From: Bog-473 sp963788125
Lineage (GTDB): Bacteria; Actinomycetota; Acidimicrobiia; Acidimicrobiales; RAAP-2
Direction of reading: 5' to 3'
NCBI GenBank assembly: GCA_963788125.1
Contig: CAWBFN010000001.1
Location: 1-64,000 of the forward strand
DNA: 64,000 nucleotides
A program made the translations under genes and the position numbers. The stretch's first letter is position 1. The number at the start of each line of letters is the position of its first letter. Below are positions 9,196 through 18,064 of this stretch, piece after piece. Under the pieces are notes generated by a model. It was given only the letters and a program-made list of their open reading frames with translations, did no database searches and was not told the origin of the DNA.

Positions 9196-10070
9196 CGGTT
9201 CGGCCTCACAAATCCATCCAACACGCCGGCACCCACCGCCAGATGGTCGAGGAGTACGAGTGCGGGGAGCTCCTCGTCCCGCTGGCGCCAGATCGGCCAG
9301 AGCAACAAGAGCGGATACCATCGCCACTTCAGGGTGATCGGTAGTCCAAGAAGAAAGATGGCATAGAGGATCGGTACGGGGTTCTCCCTCAGCATAAAAC
9401 CGATCCGATGTGGATGTTTCTTCAGCAGTCGGGTCCAACCTCTGCCGTAGAAAACGGATCGGCGGAGGGCGCGTCGTGGCGAGCCCCATTCGTGGCTGAC
9501 GACGGCGTCTGGTACCCAACGGAGACGGTACCCACTGTCCGTGAGGCGCCAACTGAAGTCGAGATCCTCCCCCGCAGCGAAGGACTCGTCGAACCCTCCT
9601 ACGGCGTCGAACGCCTCACGGAGGAACGCCATATTGATGGTGGCGGACATCGACACGTACTTTTCAGTGGCATTTCCCCAGAACTTGGCGCCCGAGTAGA
9701 TGCTCCGCTCACGCGAGGTTGCCGGACCACAACTGACTGCTTCTCCTTCCTTCAGGATCGGCTGGATCAGTTGCTCGAGCCAGCCGTCGCCGGGTAGGCA
9801 CCCGCAGTCGATGAAGACGATGATCTCGCCTTCGGCATACTTCACGCCAAGATTGCGTTGATGAGCGATCGTCACGCCTACGCCGTGCGGCTGCTCGTAG
9901 TCAAACCACCGCACCCAGGGGTGATCCTGCTGTATGTGGGTCAGTCTCCCATTCGATGCATCGACGACGAGCACTTCATGGCGAGATGGGTCAACCAACG
10001 ATCTCAGTGCTGCCAAGGTCTCGGCCAGCAGCGGGTCGTCCTTGCTGACGATGACAATGGAGATCTTCAC
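9192..10070 (-). CDS. Family 2 glycosyltransferase
   Basis: 292 residues. ISIVIVSKDDPLLAETLAAL starts the GT-A domain. VVDASNGR, then VFIDCGCLPGDGW replaces the usual DxD area with a D-x-G variant. The acceptor-side GGFDESFAAGEDLDFSWRL and HEW follow. A hydrophobic stretch near residues 230-260 may anchor it. The ATG overlaps the stop of the large membrane protein (10067-10070), and its own stop overlaps the GT4 start, so translation is coupled. Sugar specificity is unknown. Confidence 0.88.
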   Translation of the reverse strand: MKISIVIVSKDDPLLAETLAALRSLVDPSRHEVLVVDASNGRLTHIQQDHPWVRWFDYEQPHGVGVTIAHQRNLGVKYAEGEIIVFIDCGCLPGDGWLEQLIQPILKEGEAVSCGPATSRERSIYSGAKFWGNATEKYVSMSATINMAFLREAFDAVGGFDESFAAGEDLDFSWRLTDSGYRLRWVPDAVVSHEWGSPRRALRRSVFYGRGWTRLLKKHPHRIGFMLRENPVPILYAIFLLGLPITLKWRWYPLLLLWPIWRQRDEELPALVLLDHLAVGAGVLDGFVRPNR

Positions 10071-12397
10071 CGGTAGACCCGCGCCCCGGGACTCGAATAC
10101 ACCAGCGCTTTCACCCGGCCAAGGAAGGCACTCGGGAACAGGTAGGTGGACACCTCATTGTCGACCTCGCCGTAGGCCGTGCCGCCGATGTTGTACCCGG
10201 TCGCCAGAACCCAAGAACCTTGATCGATGGTGGCCGGCGTCAGGTCGGTATGCGTTGCCGCCGCATACGTTGTGCCGGCCCATATGCGAAGTTCCCCGAA
10301 CTCGTCGGTCCAGATGAGAGGGTGGGGACCCGCCTCCTGCACCAGCCACTTGGCGGCCGCCACTTCCTGGTCTGTCATGTCACTGTAGTTGTACGAGGTT
10401 CCACTATTTTGCAGGAGGGGGCTACCTCCGGGGCCGACTTGTGCGATCAGGCCGGTCCCGCCGGCGGGCACGGTGACCCCAAGGACGATCAGACCCACTA
10501 TGGAGCCGGCCGCCGTGAGTTGACGAGATCGTGTTGCGAACCAACTGATACCGAGCGCCAGGCTCACGCATAGCACCATTCCCGCCTGAATCTGTGCTCT
10601 GTCCTGGTTGTACACCTCACCGAACGTTCCGCTGACCCGAATGACCGCCGCGAAAGCGAGCGTGGCGGCGCAGAGCACCGCGACCTCGCGGGGCACGGAC
10701 GTGATGCGATTGCGGAAGACCATCACCAGTGTCCCCAATACCACGAGCGCCAGGAACAGCTCGCCCACAACGGTACCGATCGACTCCAATGCCGACGCGA
10801 GGCCGTTGTAGCCGAGACCGGTATTCGTTGCTTTCGGTGCTGCCGCCGCCGGAAAGTGCGACGTAATCGATCGTGGGTAGGGATTGAGCCATGATTCGTG
10901 TTTGCTCGCCTGCAACGCCAGCCGGTAGTACTTGGACGGACTGATCGTTTGATTCACATTTCCACTGAGCCAACGGGTAAAAATGGAACCCTTGGCGTGG
11001 GGGAGGAGGTTGGGGCCCTGGTCGACCATGGAACTCACAAACGACGTCAAGTTATGGGCGGACGAGGTCACTCCGAGATCCCAGATCAGGACCATGGCAA
11101 GGCCACTGAAGGCGATGACGAAACTCACGTACACCTTCTGAATGGGGCGGCGGACTCTATGGGTGGAGCGGCGGTTGCGCCACGTGGACACCACCCGAAC
11201 GGCGCTGAAGCCGAGCCAGGTCACGACGAGTAGGGCGACAGCCACGTAGGAGCTCGAGTAGTGGGACACGGTCAGCGCGGCAAGGACACCAATCGCCACC
11301 AGCGTCCGCCGGTAGCCCGTAAGGCCGACATCGAACAGCACCACGAGCAGAAGTGCGAAGTAGAAAAGGCCGACCTCCTGACGGCTGATGCCGCTCAACT
11401 CCCCGGCGAATTGGGCCAGGACGATGAGATAGATGGCCGAGACAGCCGAGGCCAGCGGAGAGAACCATCGACGTGCGAAACCGTAGGTGAGCGGCGGTAT
11501 CCACGCCAGAAATAACGGAAAGACGCCCTTGAATACGTAGATACCGGAGATGCCGCTCACCTTTGCCAGGGCGGTCGGCAGCGCCGTGATGCTCAGCATG
11601 GCGGCATAGGGGTCGCCGTTGGATGGTGGCGTCCAACGCCCGGCTCTGAACGTGTCCGAGAATCGCTGAAACTCTTGTTGGATGTCGAATCCGAAGAGGT
11701 TGTTGCTTCTGTAGGAATAGAGGTAGATGAGCGTGAGGCTTGCACCGAACAGCGCGAGTTTTATCTGGGTGTCAGTCCATCTCGATGTTCGCCATAAGAT
11801 CCCGACGAGAACCAGCAGAACGACAAGCCACACGATGAGGTCAAGGAGGGCACCTCGACCGTTGTTGAGGCGTTCGGCGCCGGCCAAACCGGCCAGCGGG
11901 AGGAGGACCGCGCCGGTTGCAATGAGGATCGTCGACCGTGATCGCCGGCCCTCGAACACGCTCAGGATCGGATCGACACCCGAAGGGCAGGCCAGCACCG
12001 CCAGCAAACTGATCGCGTTCACGGCGAGTGTCAGCGGCCACATCTCCAGTGGGCGGGGAACACCGAGCGGAGGCAGGAGCGCGCTGGATACTGCGGCCCA
12101 GAGCATGAGTACAAATGCCCCTGTCCCAACGACAAAGGCCAACTGGGAGAAGCGGTTCTCCAGCCTCACCCTGGTCGCTCCCACGACCGTCAGTCCGGGC
12201 AGCAGGATCATCAACGCCAGTGCGCACAGTCGACTGCCGAGCAGTGCATGGCGAGTGGCAACGGCCAAGTCGAAAAGTATGAGCAAGGTGACGGTCGTCG
12301 ATGACTGTGTCCACAGACGCGAGATGGCGCTGGGCTGCTTCGCATGCCGACCCCTCTCCACCCGACTCTCGATCGGCATGGTCAGCGTTGCCGTCAT
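10067..12397 (-). CDS. Large polytopic membrane protein, DUF2206/GT-C-like
   Basis: 776 residues with roughly a dozen hydrophobic segments from about residue 33 to 640 and an extracytoplasmic C-terminal region of some 120 residues. The arrangement of many helices with loops such as LFGFDIQQEFQRF resembles DUF2206 and GT-C-type membrane proteins found in archaeal and actinobacterial polysaccharide clusters. It could be the polymerase or a polyprenyl-linked glycosyltransferase of this cluster. No soluble GT motif is present. ATG 12397 overlaps the stop of the small membrane protein. The family call is tentative; the membrane topology is clear. Confidence 0.6.
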   Translation of the reverse strand: MTATLTMPIESRVERGRHAKQPSAISRLWTQSSTTVTLLILFDLAVATRHALLGSRLCALALMILLPGLTVVGATRVRLENRFSQLAFVVGTGAFVLMLWAAVSSALLPPLGVPRPLEMWPLTLAVNAISLLAVLACPSGVDPILSVFEGRRSRSTILIATGAVLLPLAGLAGAERLNNGRGALLDLIVWLVVLLVLVGILWRTSRWTDTQIKLALFGASLTLIYLYSYRSNNLFGFDIQQEFQRFSDTFRAGRWTPPSNGDPYAAMLSITALPTALAKVSGISGIYVFKGVFPLFLAWIPPLTYGFARRWFSPLASAVSAIYLIVLAQFAGELSGISRQEVGLFYFALLLVVLFDVGLTGYRRTLVAIGVLAALTVSHYSSSYVAVALLVVTWLGFSAVRVVSTWRNRRSTHRVRRPIQKVYVSFVIAFSGLAMVLIWDLGVTSSAHNLTSFVSSMVDQGPNLLPHAKGSIFTRWLSGNVNQTISPSKYYRLALQASKHESWLNPYPRSITSHFPAAAAPKATNTGLGYNGLASALESIGTVVGELFLALVVLGTLVMVFRNRITSVPREVAVLCAATLAFAAVIRVSGTFGEVYNQDRAQIQAGMVLCVSLALGISWFATRSRQLTAAGSIVGLIVLGVTVPAGGTGLIAQVGPGGSPLLQNSGTSYNYSDMTDQEVAAAKWLVQEAGPHPLIWTDEFGELRIWAGTTYAAATHTDLTPATIDQGSWVLATGYNIGGTAYGEVDNEVSTYLFPSAFLGRVKALVYSSPGARVYR

Positions 12398-12867
12398 GAT
12401 GCGCCCGTCGTCATGTGGAACTGCAGTGGTGCCATGCCCCCACCGGGCGCGCCTATGGACACGGTCACATCACCGCTGGCCTGCTGGGGCATGGCAAAGG
12501 AGACCGGGATGGTCACAGTGGCGCCCGCACCCACCTTGGCCACACCTTGCGCAACCAGCTGTTTGGTGTTCGCCGAGGACAGCACAACGGTCCACTTCTG
12601 GTCGACCGTGCTGGTTCGGGTGCTCGATATGGTGAACCGAAACTGTACGGGGTCGCCGGGCGCAACTTGGCTGGGTAGGGAGGTGAGGTTGTCCAGCGAC
12701 AACGCGAGGTACTGCTGAGGCGCGGCGAGGACGCCGGCGTCTCGCAGAAGTGTTCCACCAGCTTGAATAGCCACACCGATAACCAGCAATCCGGCCAAGA
12801 CTGCGATCAGGGCAAGCCGCTGGAGACCCGCAGTTGTCTTACCGCTGTGGTGATGAGCGATGGTCAT
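12394..12867 (-). CDS. Small membrane-anchored protein of unknown function
   Basis: 157 residues from ATG 12867, which overlaps the stop of the damaged GT2 copy. One membrane segment at about 17-40 (LALIAVLAGLLVIGVAIQAG) is followed by an exported region of about 110 residues. This looks like a single beta-sandwich: alternating strands, VQFRFTISSTRTSTVDQKW, then VTVSIGAPGGG. I do not recognise a family. The position between a GT2 and the large membrane protein, with overlapping stops and starts on both sides, ties it to polysaccharide assembly. Confidence 0.7.
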   Translation of the reverse strand: MTIAHHHSGKTTAGLQRLALIAVLAGLLVIGVAIQAGGTLLRDAGVLAAPQQYLALSLDNLTSLPSQVAPGDPVQFRFTISSTRTSTVDQKWTVVLSSANTKQLVAQGVAKVGAGATVTIPVSFAMPQQASGDVTVSIGAPGGGMAPLQFHMTTGAS

Positions 12868-13890
12868 AACGGCTCGCGGGAGAGATACCCGCCGACGAAG
12901 CCCACATTGTTGAAGGTCTCCTGGAGGAGCTGGATGTAGGCGTAGGCCAGCGACTCGGGTGATCGAGAACGGAACGCGTTCAGTATCCACCGAGGCGCCA
13001 AAAGTAACGGAAGGGACAACGCCAACAGCAACCAACGGCGATTGGCGACACTGGCCAAGAGGGCAATGCCACAGAGTACGGGTATCGGATAGACGGTCGC
13101 CGGACCCCATCCGTCGTGCCGACGAAGGTTTCGGGCGTTGCCGTTCCCGTAGATGCTGGCCCGACGGAGGGCATCTCGTAGGTGCGGGTCGTACTCGTGC
13201 TCCATGGCGGCGGCCGGAACCAGGCGGAGCACGTGATCGGGGAAGGCGCGACGCAACCGAAGGCAGATGTCGTCGTCCTCGCCGCGAAGCCGATACTGGC
13301 GTCGAAGCCACCCAGAGCTTCGAGGACGTCCCGTCGGAAGGAGATGTTGGCGCTGGCCAGTGAGTACACATCCCTCTCGCCTTCGTAGGTGGGAGGCGAG
13401 ACGTTGCGCCGAGCGTAGAGCCACAGCCGGTAGGCCACCGATGTGCTGTGTCCCAATTCTGCTTCGAGGTGGGTGACGGGCGGGTTGTGAAGGTAGTAGC
13501 GAGCCAACAGCCGGCACGGGACGCTCCCACCACCGGCCCACCGGCTGCGGCCACCCTCGGGTCGAGGTAGGCGGAGAGCAATGACTCGGCCCACTCGGGG
13601 GACGGCCGGCAGTCATCGTCGGTAAAGGCCACGATGGGAGCTCGGCTGGCGGAAAATCCGGTGTTGCGGCCGCGGCGGCGCCCAAATTCACAGGATGCCG
13701 AATCAGCCTGGCCCCACGACTGGTTACCTCGCGCTCTTCGATCGGAGGGGTGGAACCATCGTCGACCACCACCACGTCGAGGCGCTCCCGGATGGTCTGC
13801 CGATTCAATGTGTCGAGCGCGGCAGTGAGTTGAAGGGCGCGGTTATAGCTACAGACGACGATGGTGAGATCAGGACGTATGCGCCGTCAT
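12864..13890 (-). pseudogene. Damaged tandem copy of the GT2 gene at 13870-14937
   Basis: The DNA is nearly the same as the upstream GT2, but the frame breaks about four times: near 13880 (one extra base just after the ATG), near 13680, near 13510 and near 13290. Between breaks the protein is almost identical, for example AFTDDDCRPSPEWAESLLSA and HDGWGPATVYPIPVLCG. The end differs from copy 1 and stops at 12864, overlapping the next ATG. There are also several point differences, so this is not a simple assembly echo. As read it makes no full enzyme. Confidence 0.85.
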
Positions 13891-14937
13891 GATGTACTGG
13901 ACGCCTGGGAGATTGGCGTCGCGGGACAGATACCCGCCGACGAAGCCCACATTGTTGAAGGTCTCCTGAAGGAGCTGGATGTAGGCGTAGGCCAGCGACT
14001 CGGGTGATCGAGAACGGAACGCGTTCAGTATCCACCGAGGCGCCAAAAGTAACGGAAGAGACAACGCCAACAGCAACCAACGGCGATTGGCGACACTGGC
14101 CAAGAGGGCAATGCCACAGAGTACGGGTATCGGATAGACGGTCGCCGGACCCCATCCGTCGTGCCGACGAAGGTTTCGGGCGTTGCCGTTCCCGTAGATG
14201 CTGGCCCGACGGAGGGCATCTCGCAGGTGCAGGTCATACTCGTGCTCCACGGCGGCGGCCGGAACCAGGCGGAGCACGTGGTCGGGGAAGGCGCGACGCA
14301 ACCGAAGGCAGATGTCCTCGTCCTCTCCAGCGAAGCCGATGCTGGCGTCGAAGCCACCCAGAGCTTCGAGGACGTCCCGTCGGAATGAGATGTTGGCGCT
14401 GGCCAGTGAGTAGACATCTCTCTCGCCTTCGAAGGTGGGAGGCGAGACGTTGCGCCGAGCGTAGAGCCACAGCCGGTAGGCCACCGATGTGCTGCTTCCC
14501 AATTCTGCTTCGAGGTGGGTGACGGGCGGGTTGTGAAGGTAGTAGCGGGCCAACAGTCCGGCACGGGACGCTCCAACCACCGGCCCACCAGCGGCGGCCA
14601 CCCTTGGGTCGAGGTAGGCGGTGAGTAATGCGTCGGCCCACTCGGGGGAGGGTCTGCAGTCATCATCGGTAAAGGCCACAATGGGAGCTCCGCTCGCGGA
14701 AAGTCCGGTGTTGCGCGCCGCGGCGGGGCCCAAATTTGCAGGATGCCGAATGAGCCTGGCCCCTCGACTGGTTACCTCGTGCTCTTCGATCGGAGGGGTG
14801 GAACCGTCGTCGACCACCACCACCTCGAGGCGCTCCCGGATGGTCTGCTGGTTCAATGTGTCAAGCGCGGCAGTGAGTTGGAGGGCGCGGTTATAGCTAC
14901 AGACGACGATGGTCAGATCAGGACGTAGCGCCGTCAT
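12890..14937 (-). repeat. Direct tandem duplication of about 1.05 kb (GT2 gene)
   Basis: Two head-to-tail copies, 14937 to about 13940 and 13890 to about 12890, are offset by 1045-1048 bases. Corresponding blocks (for example around 14004 and 12959) differ by only scattered substitutions, with small net length changes matching the frameshifts in the second copy. The duplication is recent relative to the other glycosyltransferases here, which share only motifs. Confidence 0.9.
13870..14937 (-). CDS. Family 2 glycosyltransferase (intact copy of tandem pair)
   Basis: 355 residues. DLTIVVCSYNRALQLTAAL, VVVDDGSTPPIEE (about 38-50), AFTDDDCRPSPEW as the metal site, and the acceptor-side GGFDASIGFAGEDEDICLRL are classic GT-A/GT2 motifs. 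Two hydrophobic segments near 275-310 suggest membrane association. ATG 14937 overlaps the stop of the upstream GT2. The frame runs past the expected end into the start of the second copy and stops at 13870 only because copy 2 carries an extra base near 13880. Without that base the two copies would read as one fused protein. Confidence 0.88.
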   Translation of the reverse strand: MTALRPDLTIVVCSYNRALQLTAALDTLNQQTIRERLEVVVVDDGSTPPIEEHEVTSRGARLIRHPANLGPAAARNTGLSASGAPIVAFTDDDCRPSPEWADALLTAYLDPRVAAAGGPVVGASRAGLLARYYLHNPPVTHLEAELGSSTSVAYRLWLYARRNVSPPTFEGERDVYSLASANISFRRDVLEALGGFDASIGFAGEDEDICLRLRRAFPDHVLRLVPAAAVEHEYDLHLRDALRRASIYGNGNARNLRRHDGWGPATVYPIPVLCGIALLASVANRRWLLLALSLPLLLAPRWILNAFRSRSPESLAYAYIQLLQETFNNVGFVGGYLSRDANLPGVQYIMTAHTS

Positions 14938-15959
14938 GAGCTGCCACCGGTTGCGAAGTGCGGGTCGCCGTCCTGCTTTTCAGCTTGGTGCCCCACATGG
15001 GCCGCGACGCCCACGACGCGCCCGGCGAAGTAGCTACCCAGAAAGACCGCGTCGGTCAACGTTGCCAGCGCGAGGCGTCCAGCGGCACCTCGGACCTCGA
15101 ACTTCCGATTCACGTGCGCAAGAGAGGATGCGAAGAGATAGGCAGACGGGATGGCCCATGCGAGACGTCGATCGATACGTCGAGATGCAACCACCGCGAC
15201 GCCAATCGTCGTGAGCTGACCTACGAAGGCGAGATCGGGGACCCTCACCTCACCGTAGCGAGCCCACTGTCGTGAGGCGCCAATCCCGCTCTGATACAAC
15301 CAACGGAGCGAACGGAGGAAGGTTTTGTCTTCGCGATGCTCGACGAGTACATCCGGCAGGTTGCGCGCAATCAGCCCCGCCCGCGCCATGGCGTGATTCA
15401 AGGCGATGTCCTCACCTTCAGACAGGGATGGATCCACGCTGACCAGCTCGAACACCCGGCGTCGGTAGAGGCCATTGGCGCCTGTCACCGGCACGGTCGG
15501 CGGAACGGGCCGAGGGTGCATTCCGAATCGCTTGTAGAGAAAGGAGACGTCGCCGTCCGGAACGGGGATCCCTCCAACGGCGTCGACATTGTCCTTCAGC
15601 GCGGCCCCGCAGCACTGCAGCCAGTTTGGCGGCAGCACAATGTCGGCATCAACCATCGCAATGAGTTCACCCCGCGCCGCTTTGATTCCGGTCTCCCGTG
15701 CCGCCCCCCGACCTCTGTTGAACGGGTGCTGCAGCAGCAAGATTTCGGGCCGGTCCATGGCGAACTCTGCGACGACGTCCGCCGTACGGTCACTCGAGCC
15801 GTCGTCAACGACCAACACCTCAATGGAACCTGCTCCGATCTGGGAGGTAATTGAGGAGAGGCAATTGACGATATTGGCGTCTTCGTTGTACGTGATCACG
15901 ACGAACGACACATCAGGGACAGCCGCCGATCCCCTCATGGGATAGCCACCTTTTGCCAC
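14934..15959 (-). CDS. Family 2 glycosyltransferase, first gene of the minus-strand operon
   Basis: 341 residues from a GTG at 15959; an in-frame ATG 21 bases downstream is an alternative. FVVITYNEDANIVNCL, VLVVDDGSSDRTADV, RGAARETGIKAARGE and MVDADIVLPPNWL (DxD) are standard GT2 features. The acceptor side shows TGANGLYRRRVFE and SLSEGEDIALN. Weak hydrophobic segments near 255-315 may bind the membrane. It heads a chain of genes linked mostly by 4-base overlaps and extending at least to 8082. Which sugar it adds is not visible. Confidence 0.88.
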   Translation of the reverse strand: MAKGGYPMRGSAAVPDVSFVVITYNEDANIVNCLSSITSQIGAGSIEVLVVDDGSSDRTADVVAEFAMDRPEILLLQHPFNRGRGAARETGIKAARGELIAMVDADIVLPPNWLQCCGAALKDNVDAVGGIPVPDGDVSFLYKRFGMHPRPVPPTVPVTGANGLYRRRVFELVSVDPSLSEGEDIALNHAMARAGLIARNLPDVLVEHREDKTFLRSLRWLYQSGIGASRQWARYGEVRVPDLAFVGQLTTIGVAVVASRRIDRRLAWAIPSAYLFASSLAHVNRKFEVRGAAGRLALATLTDAVFLGSYFAGRVVGVAAHVGHQAEKQDGDPHFATGGSS

Positions 15960-16570
15960 ACGATGGCATTCTTAGGCAAACCCCGGCTAAAACCGGGACA
16001 CCGATCGGTTGGAAGAGTTGAAGTGAAATTCGTGATCGACGCAACCGAGCAAGTGCCGGGTCGGTTACATTTCGGGTTTCCCATCGTCTCCGTTCAGCAC
16101 GCTTTGTCGCCCTCAAGGATCTAAGCAGCCGAAGCCCCAGTTACCTCGGTCGATGCCGTACAGACTACAACGGCAGACTATTACAATTAGGGAGTCTATT
16201 TTGCGCGGGCTAGGGCAGAAAGTCCCAAATTTTAGCCCGCCGGGTCCTAGGTGTTTCCACGTTGTTTCCGAAAACCTCCCACTGTGTGTTTGGGCCAATC
16301 CATCCGTGGTTGATTGACGGACGCGCTAGCCAGACTGTCGTAGTCCTTCCCTGACGGTCGTGCGGCGGTGGCCGCCCTGTGGCGCCGCACCGGCCCCCGC
16401 CGGCGGGTCCACCACGGTCCTGGCGGGCCCGGTGGGCTTGCGCAGCGCCCCCCCGGTTCACCGTGGACGGGTGAGACGGTGCTGTTGGGCGGTCGTCCTA
16501 GCCCCGAAACCTCCGGCGGCTCCCACTAGTCCCCGTCCGCGGAGACCCGACGGGAAGGGGCCGTCGTTGC
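15960..16570. other. Leader/intergenic region upstream of the 15959 operon
   Basis: 610 bases between GH16 and the GT2 operon on the same strand. It has an AT-rich patch at about 16170-16205, a hairpin at 16205-16240, a CCCGG/CCGGG hairpin at about 15981-15997 close to the GT2 start, and a GC-rich stretch at 16360-16560. It most likely holds the operon promoter and a structured 5' leader. I find no coding frame with recognisable content. Confidence 0.5.
16205..16240. repeat. Hairpin with 8-bp stem
   Basis: GCGGGCTA at 16205-16212 pairs with TAGCCCGC at 16233-16240, and an inner GGG/CCC can pair as well. There is no T-run on either side, so it is not an ordinary intrinsic terminator. It lies in the leader of the 15959 operon and could be a regulatory structure or an RNA-protein site. 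Confidence 0.5.
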
Positions 16571-17713
16571 TCAGTGGTAGATCTGGACCGACTGAATATC
16601 GAAGGAGCTGCTGGGGGCGGCCGGCCCTTCAATAGCGAGATTCGCCAAGAAATACATCGGTTGACTGGGAACTTCGCTTCCCGTGAAGGTGTAGACAACC
16701 TGTCCGTCGAGATACCAGGTGAGTGATCCTGGCTCCCAAAGGAGACCGTAGGTGTGCCAGCCGCTGGTGAGGTCAGACGACGAGGTCACGTCTCGGTACG
16801 CCTCCTGCCCAGCCGCCGCTCCCCAGTGCAACGTTGCCTCCATGAGAGTCGAGGTGCCGTAGTTCTCCATGATGTCGATTTCAGGGGGCCAAGACCCGTT
16901 CTCTGGTAGCAACCACAGTGCCGGCCAGGTACCCGTCCCGCCGGGGATCCGCGCCACGACTTGCACATAGCCGTAGGTGAAATTGAAGGAAGAGAAGGTC
17001 GTCACCAATCCCGACGCGTAGGGGTAGGTCTTGGGTGCTTCGTTGACATCGGTTCCCTGGGTCGGAGTCTCGGTGGCGACGAGGTGAAGGGCTCCACCGG
17101 AGACCTGGTCCTGAGTAGGCAGGTACCACTCCGTCTCCTGGGTGTTGCCGTAGTTCGTGCACCCCGTCGCGGCGACAAACGACGCAAAGCAGGTATCCCA
17201 GACCGATGAGGCGAGACTCGAGCCCGTAAACCCTGCCGTAAAGGCCAGGGACATACCCGTGGCGGGAGCCGGGTTGGAGCTGACCGGAGTTGTGGTGCTA
17301 CTTGCTGGAGTCGTCGTTGTGGTGGTCGGTGGAGTCGTTGTGGTGGTCGGTGTTGGCGATGCAGCTTGATGGGCGGTGGCGTTCACGACGCCGGAGCTTG
17401 TCGTCGATGGTGTCGAAGGTGGTGTCGATGCGCCAGCGTCGAGGGCGGTGTTCGTCGCGCCAGAGCCCGTGGCGGATGTCGCAAAACCAAATGGCGCACC
17501 ATTGCCCAGCGTGGAGCTCGTCGCACCGGAGCCCGTGGCGGATGCCGCGGTGGAAGGGACTGCTGCCCCACGGGTCACGGGACGCGAATTTGTGATGGCG
17601 GCCAAAGAGTAGATGGCGATCACGATCACCAGAAACGTCGGCAGCAGCGCCCAAACCGTGGGCAGCCCCTGCGTGCGGGCATCCTTGGGCTGACCCTGAG
17701 GAGACTGAGGCAT
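16571..17713 (-). CDS. Secreted/anchored family 16 glycoside hydrolase
   Basis: 380 residues. A membrane segment at about 20-42 is followed by a Ser/Thr/Pro-rich linker (about 50-150, with runs of Thr) and a GH16 jelly-roll domain from about 155. The catalytic signature EIDIMENYG puts nucleophile E278 and acid/base E283 around D280. GYVQVVARIPGGTGTWPALW and WHTYGLLWEPGSLTWYLDG are typical of laminarinase/beta-glucanase-like members. It would cut a beta-linked glucan or related polymer outside the membrane. A riboswitch-like element lies about 70 bases upstream. GH16 also includes transglycosylases, so the exact reaction is open. Confidence 0.9.
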   Translation of the reverse strand: MPQSPQGQPKDARTQGLPTVWALLPTFLVIVIAIYSLAAITNSRPVTRGAAVPSTAASATGSGATSSTLGNGAPFGFATSATGSGATNTALDAGASTPPSTPSTTSSGVVNATAHQAASPTPTTTTTPPTTTTTTPASSTTTPVSSNPAPATGMSLAFTAGFTGSSLASSVWDTCFASFVAATGCTNYGNTQETEWYLPTQDQVSGGALHLVATETPTQGTDVNEAPKTYPYASGLVTTFSSFNFTYGYVQVVARIPGGTGTWPALWLLPENGSWPPEIDIMENYGTSTLMEATLHWGAAAGQEAYRDVTSSSDLTSGWHTYGLLWEPGSLTWYLDGQVVYTFTGSEVPSQPMYFLANLAIEGPAAPSSSFDIQSVQIYH

Positions 17714-17737
17714 GGGTGAGGCGTCCTTTGTGCCCTT

Positions 17738-17775
17738 CGAGCCGCGAACGCGTTTTGTATCACACTCCCGGCTCG
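17738..17775 (-). repeat. Hairpin between riboswitch-like element and GH16 start
   Basis: CGAGCCG at 17738-17744 is the exact reverse complement of CGGCTCG at 17769-17775, so the transcript can fold a 7-bp stem with a 24-base loop just upstream of the purine-rich GH16 ribosome-binding site (AAAGGA near 17727-17732). It is a candidate expression platform for the element at 17781-17850. No T-run follows. Confidence 0.45.
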
Positions 17776-17780
17776 GTGAT

Positions 17781-17850
17781 CAATTTGGCGGTCCGGCGTA
17801 CTCGAGGAGTCCAACGACTTTGCGCCCCACGTCGCGGTGGGTGATCGGCG
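17781..17850 (-). promoter_or_regulatory. Divergent c-di-GMP-I (GEMM-I)-like riboswitch upstream of GH16
   Basis: Read on the minus strand, a stem CCCAC...GTGGG (17825-17841) is followed by GCGCAAAG (17824-17817), then GGACTCCT, GAGTA and GCCGGACCGCC (17797-17787). This order and these blocks match the clearer riboswitch at 36951-37026, including GGACTCCT and GCCGG-CCGCC. The 5' GGCAAACC block is degraded to GATCACCC, so ligand binding is uncertain; a variant ligand or a decayed aptamer are alternatives. It lies 68 bases upstream of the GH16 ATG. Confidence 0.55.
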
Positions 17851-18064
17851 TCGTCTGACCGTAGGCCCGTCGGGTTGCGAAGTGAGGAAGTGCGGGTTGC
17901 GATTGGGTCGCAACGCCGTCGGAGGGTGAGGCGAAATTCGAGACGCCTCCGGGCCAAACGACGCAAAGAGTGCTGATTTTGGAGTCCCGATCAGAACATA
18001 GAGACGGAGCGCACCAGCTACGATATTCGTATCCCACCTCCATCGTGCCAGACGAATTCTTCCC

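Noticed and set aside
15975..16070. GGCAAACCCCGG and a later GTGCCGGGTCGGTTAC on the plus strand looked like a third c-di-GMP-I riboswitch.
   Set aside because: The essential GACGCAAAGC block is missing and no plus-strand gene follows.
16360..16570. GC-rich open frames upstream of the GT2 operon, thought of as a transposase remnant.
   Set aside because: No DDE or other transposase motif and no flanking inverted repeats.
17180..17195. A second ACGACGCAAAGC match.
   Set aside because: It lies within the GH16 coding sequence (codons for the CFASFVAATGC region), with no aptamer context.
17960..18000. GACGCAAAG on the plus strand before the deacetylase gene.
   Set aside because: No capped stem before it and no AGCCGGG block after it; a short chance match.
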